This document shows, piece by piece, positions 10,588-23,379 of a DNA stretch of 64,000 bases. The translations under genes and the position numbers were made by a program. The notes below the pieces were generated by a model. It worked only from the letters and a program-made list of their open reading frames with translations, ran no database searches and had not been told where the DNA came from. Position 1 is the stretch's first letter. Every line of letters begins with the position of its first letter. The stretch comes from Laburnicola sp. R22_1 (taxonomy: Eukaryota > Ascomycota > Dothideomycetes > Pleosporales > Didymosphaeriaceae), in the NCBI GenBank assembly GCA_014281115.1, contig JACONQ010000004.1, positions 186,001 to 250,000 of the forward strand, given 5' to 3'.

Positions 10588-12558
10588 CGTGTATGTTTGA
10601 CTGTTCCTAACACAGTCGCGTTAGAATGTGTATACAAGAAGGGGTGGCAGGTGCGCGGGTAGGTAAAGGTGAGGGTCGGGGTGCAGGTGCAGGCGCAGGT
10701 GCTGCTGACGCGCAGCCGAGCGCGTGCCAGGAGATGCTGAGTCACTAGCGGGGGTTTGGCAGCCACGGCACGTGACATGTCGCTGGCCCGCGCTGGGCAG
10801 AGTGCATGTGAAGAACTCGAAAATGTCTGGCAGCAGTACAAGCCACAAATTTCTTCACCGCATCTGCGGCCCCATTCCTCTCCCTGCACCTGCATTGCGA
10901 GCCGGCTTTCTCGCTGGCGGGCCCGGAGTCGTTCGGTCTCGCTTTCACGCCCAAGCGCCCACCTGGCAACTGCATCGCAAAGGATCGGCCTCCAAGATGT
11001 GTGGCGCCCTCAGGACCGCCGCCGGCAACTGAGTCGTCGGCCAGCAACGCGCTCGGTACACTATGCCAGCGAGTATCAAAGGACCCGAGGGGCCGTAGGC
11101 TGATGTACAAAGTGCAGACGCCGCATCCTGAGCAGGCCTATTATCCGCTAGCATGCGCATAGAGTGGGAACTGCAGGCTGGGAAACCGACGGCAGGGGCA
11201 TGGTCTCCTCGATATGCGAGCAAGACGGGACAGGGCAGGGTGCCTGCGCTCAACGGCAACGGGCTCTAGGTCCGCTCTCCAGCCATTTCACGCCGCTTTA
11301 GAGCGCACGACAATGCCCGACGATGAAAGGACCTCTCCGGCTGTCTTGTCGGGCGGCTTCGAGTGGCTGCTCAGTGCTCACGCGTCGACCGCAACCATGG
11401 ACAAGGCTTGCCTGCCCGGCGTGCCAGTGCTGTGTGCTGTGCTCCCTTGCGAGGCCGACCTGCACGAGTCTGCCACCACATGCCGTCCAAATGCGTCCAA
11501 GCCGCGTCGCAGTCTGAGACCGTGCATCGGGAGACACTTTGAAACTCTATGTGAAGCTTATTGGCCGCTTGGCATTCTCATTTGAGCTTGCCCGCTGCTG
11601 CAGCAATTCTCCTGGGATTTTGCCGCGATAACTGGACACATCCCGCTCCTACTACTGCATGATCGGCGCGGGAGCGCTCGCGGTTGGCCAGCGCCCGAGT
11701 GCCGCTGTTGGCCTACATACCGTCAAGATCTGAGGCCTGAGCAGGCCGCCCACGCGCCTCCAAGTCCGTAATGGTACAGAACTGGTGCTGCACCTCGAGA
11801 AGCGGCCGAACACACTACGAGGCTACGAAGCGTGCCCCGCGCGCAGCTACCAGTGATCAGCATCATATCATCGCCAATATTGCCCGGCTGGGGCCAGCCG
11901 CTCAAACGCCAAAAGCTCCACCTCCATGTTCCTGGCACTACTTCATCGCATGGGAAATAGCTGTGTGAATGTCCCTGCCGTGGCCAGCACGGATTCTTGT
12001 CTTCCTCCTGCCCTCTCCTACATACCTGGTATTATCAAATCTATTGCTAACGCCCCCTGCCGTGCCGGGTGCCCGTGCCAGCTGGAACGCCCTCCCGTTT
12101 GCATGCCTAGCCTGCTCCGGACCCAGAAAGCCGTCTACGCCGCACCGCAAACTGTGCCTGCAGGCTGTAAGTCTTCCCGAGCTTAGGCCCCTACAGCGCT
12201 CCTACACGCATCCCGTACGTGCTTCGGCTGTGGTCCAGAGCTGCCGGAGAGGTGGACGGACGTCAGCCCTGCACGGACTGGGGAGTTTCGTTGGCTCTCT
12301 CTCTGAACCTTGCCTTCTGCAACACCTCACTGCGGGTATTCGTTACAATACAGACGCACGCAATCGTGCTTCTGCAGTCTTCTAGCCACCTTCTCGACCC
12401 TCTCCTGCGAGTCCTGCCTCCATGAGTCCGATTGTCTGACGGCGAGCTTGTGCCCTGGCTGCATCAGAATCAAGGTTTGACCGTGCCTGAATCTCATCAA
12501 AAGTGCCCTAGTTTATATTTTGTGCTATTCCTTGTCGTTCTATGTGGGCTGCTAGCCA
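10588..12558. other. Divergent promoter region, GC-rich (2 kb)
   Basis: Lies between the starts of the WW-domain gene and the Zn2Cys6 regulator. Many short frames occur on both strands, none with domains. A pyrimidine-rich stretch precedes the regulator's ATG, consistent with a long leader, which fungal regulators often have. Upstream ATGs are present, but I cannot tell whether they are transcribed. Confidence 0.4.
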
Positions 12559-15500
12559 ATGTATCGTGGACGCCATCCCACCTCGGCCGCCGACCGTCCA
12601 TCTTCACCTCCTCCAGCTATGCTCGTCGACATGGACCGGCTGCCTAGCATTCCCTCACGTCCGGCGCCTGACCAGCCGTATGCCTCTTACAGTCCCTACC
12701 AGAGACCAAGTGTTGCACAGTCGCGGCCCGATATCGTACCCCCATCGCAACATCACCGCCCCCGGCATTCCGAGGGAAGTCAAAGTCATGCGCAACAGTT
12801 ACCAAGCCTGCGAACCCTTCTGGAGCCAGGGCTACTTGATAGCAAAACGTCTGATCACCTCCCGCAACCTGGTGGCGCACGCCTGCTTCACGGAACTACG
12901 GCGAAGTACGGATCCGCCAGCCCGACCTTGAAAAGACGGCATGATTTCGACAGTTACAGCCACGAAAACACCGAAAGTCATGCTCTCGCCTCTCGAATCC
13001 CACCCGTGCACCATCATGCCCAATACACCGCCAGTACTGATGCTCAATCGCGGACCTTCTCGACCTCAGGTCCCACTCATGCCGTCCGACACTCGGACTT
13101 CTCACGACAGGGCAGCTTTTCTGCCATAGCACATAACGATTCCGCTGCTAAGATATTTCGGCCGTCCTCGACTGCCTCGGGCATGAGTGCATCTTCGGAG
13201 CCGGTTGGAGCGCTCTCAAGGCGACTGTCACTTCACGATGATCCAATAGACCCAGCCAAGCCAGTCCGAAGGCGTACCGAGGGCTCGTCACGCGTGCCGA
13301 TACGGTCAACTCGTGTTGTAGCACAGCGCGAGGTCCCCGGTGAAGGTCTATGCTATATCTTTGAGAATGGGACATATTGTCGCGCCATTATCGACGGCGA
13401 ACCGGTCAATCCGTCGTGGGGTGTTACCAAAGCTGGCAAACCGAGGAAGCGCCTTGCGCAGGCCTGCCTTACTTGTCGCGAGAAGAAGATTAAGTGCGAA
13501 CCTGGGTATCCCAAATGCCATCAATGCGCCAAATCACAAAGGGCATGTCGAGGGTAAGTGGATATCTCGTCTAGCACTTCTCGACCATTTCTCGAAGCAA
13601 TATGCATTGAGTTAATCCACATGGAATGACTAGCAATGCATTCATCGTTGCTCACATGACAAATACTAACTGGGAAGTAGTGGCCTCAACCAACCCAGCA
13701 TGAGCAATGCTTCCGGAGAGACTTCACCGTCATCATCGTCAGTACTATTTAAGAACCACTCGACGGAACATCTAAGTCAAGTGGCTGGCCCCGACAAACC
13801 CCGATCTCTCGAAGAGCAATATTCTAAAGCCATCGAGACCTGGAACACTGGCTCTTCTTTCAAACCTCGCAGCTTTCGGCCTAATTCGGTCGCTACGTCG
13901 CGAGACATGTCGGTACATTCGCTGGATTCGGATTGGAGTGGCTCGGTGAACAACCAGGATCCGGATGACCCAAGACGTGGATCGCACCAGGATCAGTTGG
14001 CCATGCAATGGGAACAGGACCCTTACGACGTGGACTCGAGGCTTACAATGCATCTACTGGATCTTTACTTTCTCCATGCTGGACGTGCCACGTACGGAAT
14101 GTTTCCTCGCAGACCCTTTGTCACATGGGTGGAGAACAACCGAGAGAAGAGTCCGGATCACCTCATGCTTCTCTACTCTGTTCTTGCCATGGGCTCCGTC
14201 TTTTCCGCAGACATGGACAAGCGCAGTAGTGGAAAGTGGTTTGCCGCAGTTGCCGCTTACGCTTTGGAAAAGCGGTTCGGAAAGTTCACACTGCAGCTGT
14301 GTCAAAGTCGGTTGATGCTGGCTTTGTACAACTTTGCTTGTGGGAAATCCCAGGAAGCATGGGATTTTTGCGGGTCTGGACTGCGCGCTCTCAGTGCTTT
14401 GAAACTCAACACCGAAGACGGAGTGAAAGAGCTTCCCGAAACTGCTGCTGACGTCCCATACGGATTTGACCGCACCACCCTCGAGGAATGTTGCCGACGC
14501 ACCTTCTGGTCTGGATTCTTGATGGATGTAAGTTCAACTGCGTTTACGTCAACCACCGCCCTTGACCTAATGCTCCAACAGCGTTACAATGGATTCTGCG
14601 GTGGTACCCTCTGTGTGATCAATATCGAAGACACTTTTCTTCGGCTTCCCTGTCCAGAGCACATGTATGAAACATCGACTCCCTCTGATACTACTTTGTT
14701 CGACCTCGATCTCCTGGACCACCTGGTGACTTCTGGCATTCCTCTTGGATACATGGCCCACCTTGTTCTGATCTCGACAATCTGGGGCGACGTGTTGACC
14801 TTCACTAGTCGCGCAGTCCATCGCCCAGGAAACAGCTATGAGCGACTCTATGAGGCCTTTTATCTTAAAACGTACGAACGGTTAGACACATGGCTTGCCA
14901 TGTTACCTGCCAATCTTCGAGTGAGTAAGCCAATGTTACGTGCATGTGAAGCATACGCTTATTGTACCCTGCGATTTAGTATACTCCCCAGAATCTCGAT
15001 GATAGTATCACCGAGGGCTTTGCCGGGACGTTCATCTCGCTTCATGCTCTCTACCACACTACTGTCATTCGCCTCAATCGACATGTTCGGGTGCATACGT
15101 TACCTGCAGAACGAATTGCTCGCAACATCCGTCACGCTTTCCACAATGCATCAAATTTCGTGGCTATCATGCACTCGCTGGCAGCTGAGAATCGACAACA
15201 ACGGCTCTGTCCAGACACCGCAGCCCAATTCCTCTTTTCGACGCCTTTTCCTGGTTACGCCCTGATTCTTTCGATTGACGTGCTCTCCGCGGCCGGTACA
15301 ATCTCGACCCTACCGAACCTGATGGAGATGTTGAGCGTGACAAATTCATGCCTTGAGGAGCTGGGGAGCTTTTGGGCATCGGCTCGCACCCAGCACAAAG
15401 TGGTGTCAAATCGCCTTAAGCGCTTGACCGAGATCGGCATGCAGGAGGAGCAAGGCCTCAGAAACGGTGCATTTGGCCCGTTTTGGCGCATTACCGATAG

Positions 15501-15591
15501 TCTCGAGACTGCATTCGCCAACGACGACGTTATGTACAAAGCGAATGAGCAGCTACTTTTTGAGGTTATCAAAGAGCTTACGGGACGCTGA
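12559..15591 (+). CDS. Zn2Cys6 transcription factor (930 aa)
   Basis: Four exons: 12559-13553, 13681-14527, 14582-14920 and 14980-15591. The 127-nt first intron has TACTAAC before its TAG. The second (54 nt) and third (59 nt) introns were placed because spliced protein gives smooth joins (GFLMD/RYNGF and PANLR/YTPQNL). A disordered Ser/Pro/His-rich N-terminal third is followed by the Zn2Cys6 cluster at residues 303-330 (C-x2-C-x6-C-x6-C-x2-C-x6-C). Just before the cluster sits an unusual conserved-looking block, GLCYIFENGTYCRAIIDGEP and RKRLAQA. The C-terminal half has the fungal-specific transcription factor domain (YFLHAGRATYGMFPRRPF, LLYSVLAMGSVFS, CCRRTFWSGFLMD). It should be a nuclear DNA-binding regulator; its targets are unknown. 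The mid-protein zinc cluster separates it from the usual N-terminal type. Confidence 0.88.
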
Positions 15592-17396
15592 GAAGAAGAG
15601 ACGCTTGGTCTGCAACCACCCCGGACGCTTTGGTGCATCACATTTGCACACCGACTTGCACGCGCTGGCATAACGTCGCAACAGCACGCATAAGATCGAC
15701 GCGACGAATTCTCTTCGCCTATTCAAGACCAATACGATGCCCTGATTCGGAAACATTCTGCTTTGACAAGCTGGAAACACGTAAAACGCTTCTCCTACCG
15801 GTGGCTTCTGTGTAACGTTAATACTACATGTACTTTTATACTTTCGTCTCGCGTCGAGCGCATGTCTAGCATGTATGTACGACTGCTTGTTCTTATTTTC
15901 TTCTTAACGATCACTTTTCTCTTTTTTTTCTTTTCCCTCTTATTTCTACGGGTTTTCTTTGGGGATTATGAAAGTGGGCGTGGGTTGTACTATAAGGCAT
16001 CGAAAAGCTTGGGCGAGCGAGGACCTGAGGCGGGGAATCATTTGGGGACTGCCTTGGGTGCTTCATTGGGAGGTGCTGGGAAAAGTATGGGTATGCTGGG
16101 ATTGGGATTGGATTTGGACTGGGATTGGGAATTGTTCAGCGCCCACGCGGAATTCGTGACTTTCTTCTTGGTGTTTTCCTACTCGTGGGGTCGTGTTGTC
16201 GGCGTTGTTTTAGAGGTAATGACTTTTACTGATATATGCTTAGTGTCGTGTAAGCTCTGCCCTTTTTTGTTGCTATCTATGTTATTTGGCACTTGGCTTG
16301 TTGTCGAGCTACAGCACGACGTGGGAAAATGAAAAAAACATGGTCGATAGGTATATGTATGTGGTAACTTGTCGTAACTATGGCGTGGAGAGCTGAGTTT
16401 TATGCGTTGTACATAGATATATATATATATATATACAAGCAAGCAGTACACCTCAACTCTTCCTCGCCCTACTTTCTCACAGATCGCCCCTCTATCCATC
16501 CACGACTAACAAACAACCACGAAGCAAACGGTAGTCCAGGTTTTATCCACCCACCTACCCAGCTCTCCGCGCCGCACCCCGCACCCCAGATTAGTAAAAG
16601 AGTATGAGACGGTAGCAGTGCGAATGGGGCAGGGGGGTGTTTCAGCGACGGAGGCGCAGGCGCAGGCGTGGGTTGGCCGGAAATTACCTGCCTACCTACG
16701 TATGGGAAGGTGTCGAATGGGATAGGTTTTCTTTTTTTGGGATAGTAGGTAGGGTGTGGGGGGTTAGGCTGCTTTTGAGGGTAGGGGAGGGTAGGGTTAG
16801 GTGGAATGTGTGGAATAGTAGTAGTAGTGGAGGGAGTGTTTGACGCGGGAGATAAAAGCGTGGAGGCAGGATGGGGAAGGAAGGCGGGCGTGGTTCTTGG
16901 GGTGTTCTTGTTGCGGTGGTGGTGGTGGGAGGGTCTATAGTATGTGGAGTGTTGAGATTGTTGAGACGTGGTGCGGAATCGGAATGTGCGTTAGGAATGG
17001 TTTGGTTTGTGTGATGCATGTGCTTTGAGTTTGATTAGTGATGAGGATGGTGGAGTGGGTGTCGTACTGTAGTACTGAATTACTCTATTTTCGAGCGCAT
17101 GCTCTCTTTATTGTTGACCTGTGACGCATGCAAAATGCGAAGCAGGTATACCCCAGAACACCTCAAGAACATGAGACAGCATCTCTTCAAAATGATAGAA
17201 AATATGCTGGACAAGGGACATAAACTTCTAACCTGTAAGTCGCTACATGCGACCCAGAACGCCAGCTAACAATGGGTATCGCAAATACCATCCACACGCC
17301 ATAAACTCCCACCCTCATCCTTTGATATCCCAGCCTTGGGATTCCGCTTCATTTACCCCGTCATCCCCAATATCAATCTCTTACAACGCACTACGC
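15592..17396. other. Convergent intergenic region with low-complexity DNA
   Basis: Between the 3' ends of the Zn2Cys6 gene and Gtr1. It holds T-rich tracts, a TA microsatellite, and a G/T-rich stretch (16730-16930) containing a short TAGGGTTAGG that is not a telomere array. Frames here are low-complexity shadows. No gene is supported. Confidence 0.45.
16417..16435. repeat. (AT)n microsatellite
   Basis: Uninterrupted run of alternating A and T, about nine dinucleotides, in the region between two convergent genes. Confidence 0.9.
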
Positions 17397-18583
17397 TCAG
17401 CCTTCCGACCCCACACCTTCTCTCTCCCGCTCCCTGCCATCCGACGTCCCGCTATCCGCACTATGCGCGAAAGCCTGCTGCACCGCCGGCCGAGGCTTAC
17501 TTGCAATATCTAGCTCGGCAAACTTCGGTCGGACCAGCGTGATGTTTACGCGCGCAGCGTTGAAGACTTGCTCCGAGGGCGGGATGGAAGCAGCGAGGTT
17601 TGTGTTTTCCGTCAGGCGCGTGATGAAGAACATGAAGCGGCCGGTTTTGATTTGCATTTCGGCGAAGTTGGCGCTGCCGGCCGGGATACCGGTGTGTTTT
17701 CTATGACGCATGTTAGAGACGGTGTTGTGTGGAGGAAAGCGGTGGCTAAATACGTACGCCATGCTCTGCTTGTGCGTCTTCAAGATGCTCGAAATACGCT
17801 CAAACCGATCCGTAAACGGATTCTCCTTCTCAATATCCCGCGTAACATGCGTAACCATGAGACACGTTGTCCGCTCATAAAGTATCAGCTCGCGCGCATC
17901 AATGGCCTCCGCTAGCTCCCTCAGCAAGCCCTCAATGCTCCTCGCATTCGGAATCAAGAAGTAGATAATCTGCGTCCACGCCTTGTACAAGCTCTGGTCC
18001 CAGATACTGGTAGCGAAGAACTCCACCGTAGATGCAAACGACTCGGAGGCGCCGCGGATGAACTCGGAGCGCTCTTCGAACATTTGGACACGCAGCCGCG
18101 ATTGCACCAGGTCCATTTTGTGGATGAGCACGAAGACGGCGGCCGAGGGCGAGTGCTCTTGAAGTGCGCGAATGATGTTGCTGTAGGAGGTGACGTCGAC
18201 CTGGAAATCGCGGGATTCAATGTCGAAGACGAAGATGAGGACGGCGACAGAGGAGAAGACGTGGGCGCGCTGGTGCGCGAGGTAGTTTTCGACGAAGGCG
18301 TCTTGTCTGCACAGATGCAGCCAGTCAGCATACTTTTCAGCTGGACGGCTTGTCTTCTAGTCAAGGAAGCAAGTTCATCTTACCCTCCACAATCCCACAA
18401 ATTCAACATCAAGTTCCCCATAAACTTGATATTGCTGTGCTCGACATCGATGGTTGCGCCTAACCGCCTAACGTCCTTGGCCACATAATTGCTGAACACA
18501 ATACTGCGCATCGACGACTTCCCCGCGCCGCTCTTCCCCATGAGCAGCACCTTGCGCTGCTTCTGCCTCTTAGTAGTATTCAT
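17397..18583 (-). CDS. GTR1: Rag-type GTPase Gtr1 (350 aa)
   Basis: Three exons: 18384-18583, 17758-18306 and 17397-17700, with 77- and 57-nt introns. Both joins restore frame and family sequence ([17 protein letters not shown] and [14 protein letters not shown]). G-box motifs: P-loop GKSGAGKS at residues 16-23; DCGG (G3); HKMD in place of NKxD (G4), as is normal for RagA/B-Gtr1. The C-terminal roadblock-like half has [14 protein letters not shown] and a variable basic tail. Known role: with Gtr2 it forms the vacuolar heterodimer that signals amino-acid sufficiency to TORC1 through the EGO complex. Length is close to yeast Gtr1 (310 aa) plus a short fungal tail. Confidence 0.93.
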
Positions 18584-19848
18584 CCTGCCGAACCCCGTCT
18601 TCTCATCCCCAGACGTTGTCAGACTGCGGTGATCGCGCGGTGCAGTATGAGTCGTGATCTCGTGGGCAATCGCAATCCTGGGAAGTATGATAGGCTCGCA
18701 GTCTGACGTATGTCGGCTCAGTATACAGAGCTGTGGGTGGGAGGAAGCCGATGTGACTTTATGCCGCTGGGCATGGCCGATGTGGAGCGCACGTGAAGCT
18801 GTAGCCCCATGGAGACTAGCTGATTTTTAGCGCATTGGACATGTGATCGACGCGGAAACGGAAGGTGCGCTAGCTTCCCCGAGACCCGGCCAGGCTGGAG
18901 CTGGGATCCAGCCGATCCGTCTGCCCCTGATCGTCATCGCCCAGTGAGTCGTGCACTCCCATTCTCCACTTTATTCTGCGGCGAGACTGCTCTCCGCAAG
19001 CAGAACGAGCACTCACGTATAAACAAGAAGATCCAACAAGAGGAGGCAAAGGCCATCAATCACTATGTGTACACACAATACGCACTTCACAAACTGCTCC
19101 ACGCGTCCTAACGCCCTGCAACAAGATAGGGATTCAACACACGGGCCGTTTGCGCATGCAAAAACCCCTGAGTGAATCATTAGCGTCTATCTCCGAGATG
19201 CCTGCATGCCTTCAAGGAGAGCAAACTCTCTTTCTCGAACAGGGAGGCACACGGAACCAAATCTGCCTATCGCCCAACCTTCACAATCCTCCAATAAAAC
19301 ATACCAAGCCAACAGTTTCAGTGCATTCAGCCTTTCAGCCTCTACACAAAAAACACTGCTTATAGCTCGGGGGAAGTAACAGACGCTATGTTCCCATCCT
19401 CCAATTAGTCTACAGAGTACCAAATCCAACCCGAGAACCCAAAATACCCTTTTCCATCTCTTGGTCGTCGCTAAGACATGTTATACTATGCTGCTCTGAA
19501 TTGCAAATGCTGCACGACTGTCAAAGTCACAGAAAACATGGATACAAGGTGACCAGTGCCGAAGCAGCCATTGGTGCTTAAGCGAGAAAAACCGATGCCA
19601 GTGTACATGCCAGAACTACTACGGTCGTTCCCCGCTAAATGAAAAAGAGGAAAATACATATGAACATGAAAGGGGGAATCTCCAAACGACCGTAATTATT
19701 ATTCGTCAAAATGCACCACTGTCCCATGCAAAGAAGCGAAGGGACAGTTGGCGGACCCGGAGACGTGCTTCCACTCAGCACAGTACTAAGGTCCAGAGAG
19801 AACGCAATTCGACGACAAAGGAAACTATAATGAAGCTCGGGGGTATCT
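18584..19848. other. Intergenic region
   Basis: Upstream of Gtr1 and downstream of Urc4 (both minus strand). Short frames only, none with domain signs; probably the Gtr1 promoter and the Urc4 3' UTR. No repeats stand out. Confidence 0.4.
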
Positions 19849-21486
19849 TTAGAAAACGGTCCCGTCGGACAGGATCATGATGGGCGGCTCTTTCGTGTTG
19901 GGCCGCGACACTTCTGCTAGTTCTCGTCCACCCTGCACCATGTAATTAGAACTTGCACACGGTACCTTTGCACGGTCTGCTTACCTTCCAGGTGCCTGCC
20001 TCGAGCATTTGAGCTAGACTCAACTTGTTCGAGCCGCTCAAGCCTAGTAGGGCATTTACCTCGACCAGGAGCTCATCAAGCAACCCGACCGTGACGGCGC
20101 GCCATTCGACAATGACGTCGTCGTCAGTTGTAAAAAGCGGCACAACTTCCATGTTCGGCTGTCCCTTCACTTGCGCATTCTGTTGGTACTGGGCTAAACC
20201 ACGCTTGGCGTCTTCCGGCTTCAACGTCAACAATCCAGTGTCGACAAAAAGCCCGCCGTTGCGGTATTCCGGTAGGCCGGTGAGAAGATCAGCGCCAGCG
20301 AAGTGTACGTGAAGCAGCTTGGTCATGGGGATCATGAGCGAGTATGCTAACCACTGTGTCAATTTGTGGAAGGGTACAATGTTCTCCCACGGACGCGTGG
20401 GGTGTGAGGGCATGACCGAGCACGGCCAGGCGTCGCCAAGGGAAAGGCCGTCAATCTGCGTGCGGGTATTGGGCCAGATGGGGGCGAGACTGTCCATGAG
20501 AACGTTCCAAAGGGTGGGCAGAGGAATAATCGGGACGGATGAAGCTTGAGTTGAAGGGTGCGAGAGGAGAAAGTCTGCAAGAGGTCAGCGTGCGCGTGTG
20601 CATGTCTGCGCGCGACGTACCGAGCATGTTTCCAGGACGTGCTTCCAGGCCGAAAACCTCCTGATTCTGCAGAGCGTCGCCCAGTCGCATTAGCAAGCCA
20701 GCACGTCCTTCCAGGCCATCGATAAGGTTGTCTTCTGTAACTTGTAGTCCGCGCGCCAGAACTCGGATGTCGAGTTTCTTCAGACCCGCACTGTCGACCT
20801 GGCAGGGCTCATTAGGATTGCCGCTGAAGAGGCCGGCCTTGAACATCTCCAGGCTTGCCACTGCCAACCCCTCGCTTCTACGGTATATTTTCCCCGATTC
20901 TTTGCTACGGTATTGCCATTTTGTGCCTGCACCCGCGTCCAAAAGCACGGACAGGAGAAAGAGGTCAATTAGCCGGCGCGTGCGCTCCTGGTTATCGACA
21001 GTAGATGGCCAAGATGCCATAAGCTGATCGATGCGGGGTCGGCCGCCCACGTCGAAATGCTGCCACCGACCATGTGGAGGAATCGAGGCGTAATCGGGCG
21101 CATAGTCGCGCTAATACAAGTCAGTGCTGCGAAAAAAATCCAATTGATGTGGGCTTGTTTACCTTGATGATTGCGACTACATACGTCGCTGTGTCCTGGA
21201 ATTTGGACATGTCGACCGTGAAGTGCTTCAGCTGGTTCTTCCTCGCCTTCTCGAGGACCAGCCGAGTCCGTTCGCGGACCGCGTAGATGCTGCGCAGATA
21301 GGCGGCAGGGTCCAAGTTGGGGTCGGGCGCCTTGGGGAGTGGCACGTCGGGAAAGCTTATGCGCGACTTCCCGTTAGCCGTCGAGGGTGCAGGAGACTTG
21401 AGAGAGCTATTGCTCATGTTTTGCTGGGTTCCAGGCCCGCCGGGTGAGATTCCTCGCTTGGAGCTCTTTCGGCTGAAGAGACCCAT
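19849..21486 (-). CDS. URC4: Urc4-like DUF1688 protein (495 aa)
   Basis: Four exons: 21163-21486, 20621-21110, 19985-20574 and 19849-19932. The introns are 52, 46 and 52 nt, and all four frames join without a break. The last 28-codon exon gives GGRELAEVSRPNT and ends SDGTVF, matching the family's usual C-terminus. Diagnostic stretches are DPAAYLRSIYAVRERTR, FTVDMSKFQDTATYVV, DVGGRPRIDQL, LIDLFLLSVLLDAG and LTGLPEYRNGGLFVDTG. DUF1688/Urc4 is needed for the URC pathway of uracil degradation in fungi such as Lachancea kluyveri; its biochemical step is not settled. The start MGLFSRKSSKRG is the first ATG; its basic end has no clear targeting signal. Confidence 0.93.
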
Positions 21487-23213
21487 GGCTACAGAGCACA
21501 AACACGAGCGAGGGCAATGCCTGGGTACTTGCTCGCTGTTGAAACAAATGGCCGAGAGAGTTGAAGTCCACAAGCAGAGGCAAGAGCTTCGAGGTGGGCG
21601 CGGGCGTGGGCTAGGGTTCGGCGGGTCCAGGAGTCAGAGCGTCTAGCCTAGCTTCCTTGGCTCCGCAAAGGCGACGCGGGAGCTGGTGAAATGGAATCGG
21701 AGAGGTGAATGGGAAGCAAAGGGTCGCGAGTGGTGTTGGTGCGGTGTAGCTGGGGGAGAGGAAAGGAGCGCGACCTGGGCAAAATTTGGCCGACGGCTCA
21801 CGACCAGCGACGGGAGGGCGGGGCGGCTTGTGATAGACCCAGGACCGTTGAATTGTTGCCGGGGTCGTAATCCACATGTGCAGGGTCAAGGACCTCGGGA
21901 TGCTCGTGCTGTCCGGTACCTTTCTGGGGCCGGCAGTCGTGCGCTTCTTTTATCTCGCAGCCGACGGCTTCTTCCGTTCACGAATCGTTCCAGAATGCAC
22001 GCCGTGTTCTTTTGGCCGCCATCGTTTGCCTCACGGACCGCCAGCTCACGCCACGCTCAGCACACGCGCCGCTTCTGTCTCCGTTCACACAACACTTGCT
22101 ACCTTGGTAGCCTAGGACTGTTCATAGAGCAGCAACTGTCTGGGAGCCGCGAAACTATCTCTCCCCGTCGCCCGGGCCTTCCGCAAACTGATTAGCGGAA
22201 GTAAAAGTCGTCCCACCAAGGCCCGCTAAGTGCCAGATTCGAACTCGGTGCGCTACTAGGTCCGACAATGAAAGCTGTCGTCGCAGGATTAGGGACGAGC
22301 TAGCTGGCACCAGAGTGACCAGACCATGGCCATGGGCCGCTCCCTCAGGAGCAACGTAAACATCATCTTCGCCTCACCACCCACAGAGGCCCAACACCCA
22401 ATACAACCTGGAGACCGTGGCCTGGGAAGTGCAGTCAACAGACCATCGCCTCACCTGCCGCGTGCTCGATAGCGCCGACGACAATGAACCTGAGTAAGGT
22501 AGCGTCGTACGAGTCGTCGAACACAAGTCTCGTCCATGCCGTTTGGCATCTCGACGGTGCAACGCCTTGTCTTGTGCTTCTGATGACTTGGCACCCGCCT
22601 CCGCGAGGGGCGTGCTTCGGCGAGCGTAGATCACCGGCATCCTACTCACTGACCAATCTTTAATGAACAGGAGGGGCGTCTTGTTGCGCCGTGGCGGTTA
22701 GGGTGACATGCCAGGACAGAAAGATTCGCGTCACTCTGGCTGATGAACACGAAACCTACGCACGCTTTGAATGCTGCAACGTTTGTGCACGCTCTAGGTA
22801 CGTAGGTCCTAGTAACCTACGTCTGCAGAAGAGGCTAGGTGGATAAATGCGGGGCCCACCACGGCTTATGAAATATTGAAATCTCACGAAAGCGGCTCTC
22901 TCGTGTCTCGACAGCATGCTGAAGCCGGAGAGGGTAATCAGGTTACAATCTCGGGGATAGGCGATCCTATCGTGAATAGCAGGCACAACTAATGCAGCCC
23001 GGGTGAAAGGGAGGGCGTCTCTACGTATGCACACAGTACCCAGGTATCATAAGCTGCTGGGATGATGATTCTCTGCCTTGAGCCATAGTTTGTATCGAGT
23101 GAAGCTCTGCATTTTGACTTATACGAAGCATGCTCCAAAGGTGGTAGCGATTGTCATCGAGACGGGGCGGCGGTGGCTGAAATTAACGTGGCAGCTGTGG
23201 CTGAAATAATTGC

Positions 23214-23236
23214 GCCGACGCCGACGCCGACGCCGA
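23214..23236. repeat. (GCCGAC)n short tandem repeat
   Basis: Nearly four direct hexamer copies, about 145 bp before the ATG of the auxilin-like gene, so in its promoter or leader. Confidence 0.85.
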
Positions 23237-23271
23237 ACCAAACGAGGAAAGCACGAAATGCTGCATGCATG

Positions 23272-23299
23272 CTGGCATCTGGCATCTGGCATCTGGCAT
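23272..23299. repeat. (CTGGCAT)n short tandem repeat
   Basis: Four direct copies of a 7-bp unit about 80 bp before the ATG at 23380, probably in the 5' leader. Confidence 0.85.
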
Positions 23300-23379
23300 T
23301 CGCGTCTCCGTTCGCAACAGTCGCCGTGATGATATGACCAACAATCGAACCTCGCCTCCAACTCTGCTCTCTCTAAAAA

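Larger units (their letters stand above)
21487..23379. other. Divergent promoter region (1.9 kb)
   Basis: Between the starts of Urc4 and the auxilin-like gene. It contains two short tandem repeats just before the latter (listed separately). Frames on both strands lack domains. A T-loop-like GTTCGAATC on the minus strand near 22230-22240 did not yield a foldable tRNA. Confidence 0.4.

Noticed and set aside
16740..16810. TAGGGTTAGG and other G/T-rich motifs resembling telomere repeats
   Set aside because: Only one near-match in a generally G-rich stretch; no tandem TTAGGG array, and genes continue on both sides.
22187..22330. tRNA-like T-loop (GTTCGAATC, minus strand) with a 7-bp complementary pair GTGCCAG/CTGGCAC
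   Set aside because: The pieces cannot be arranged as a proper cloverleaf: the T-stem does not pair and the acceptor pair is too close to the T-loop. A tRNA-derived SINE fragment remains possible but unproven.
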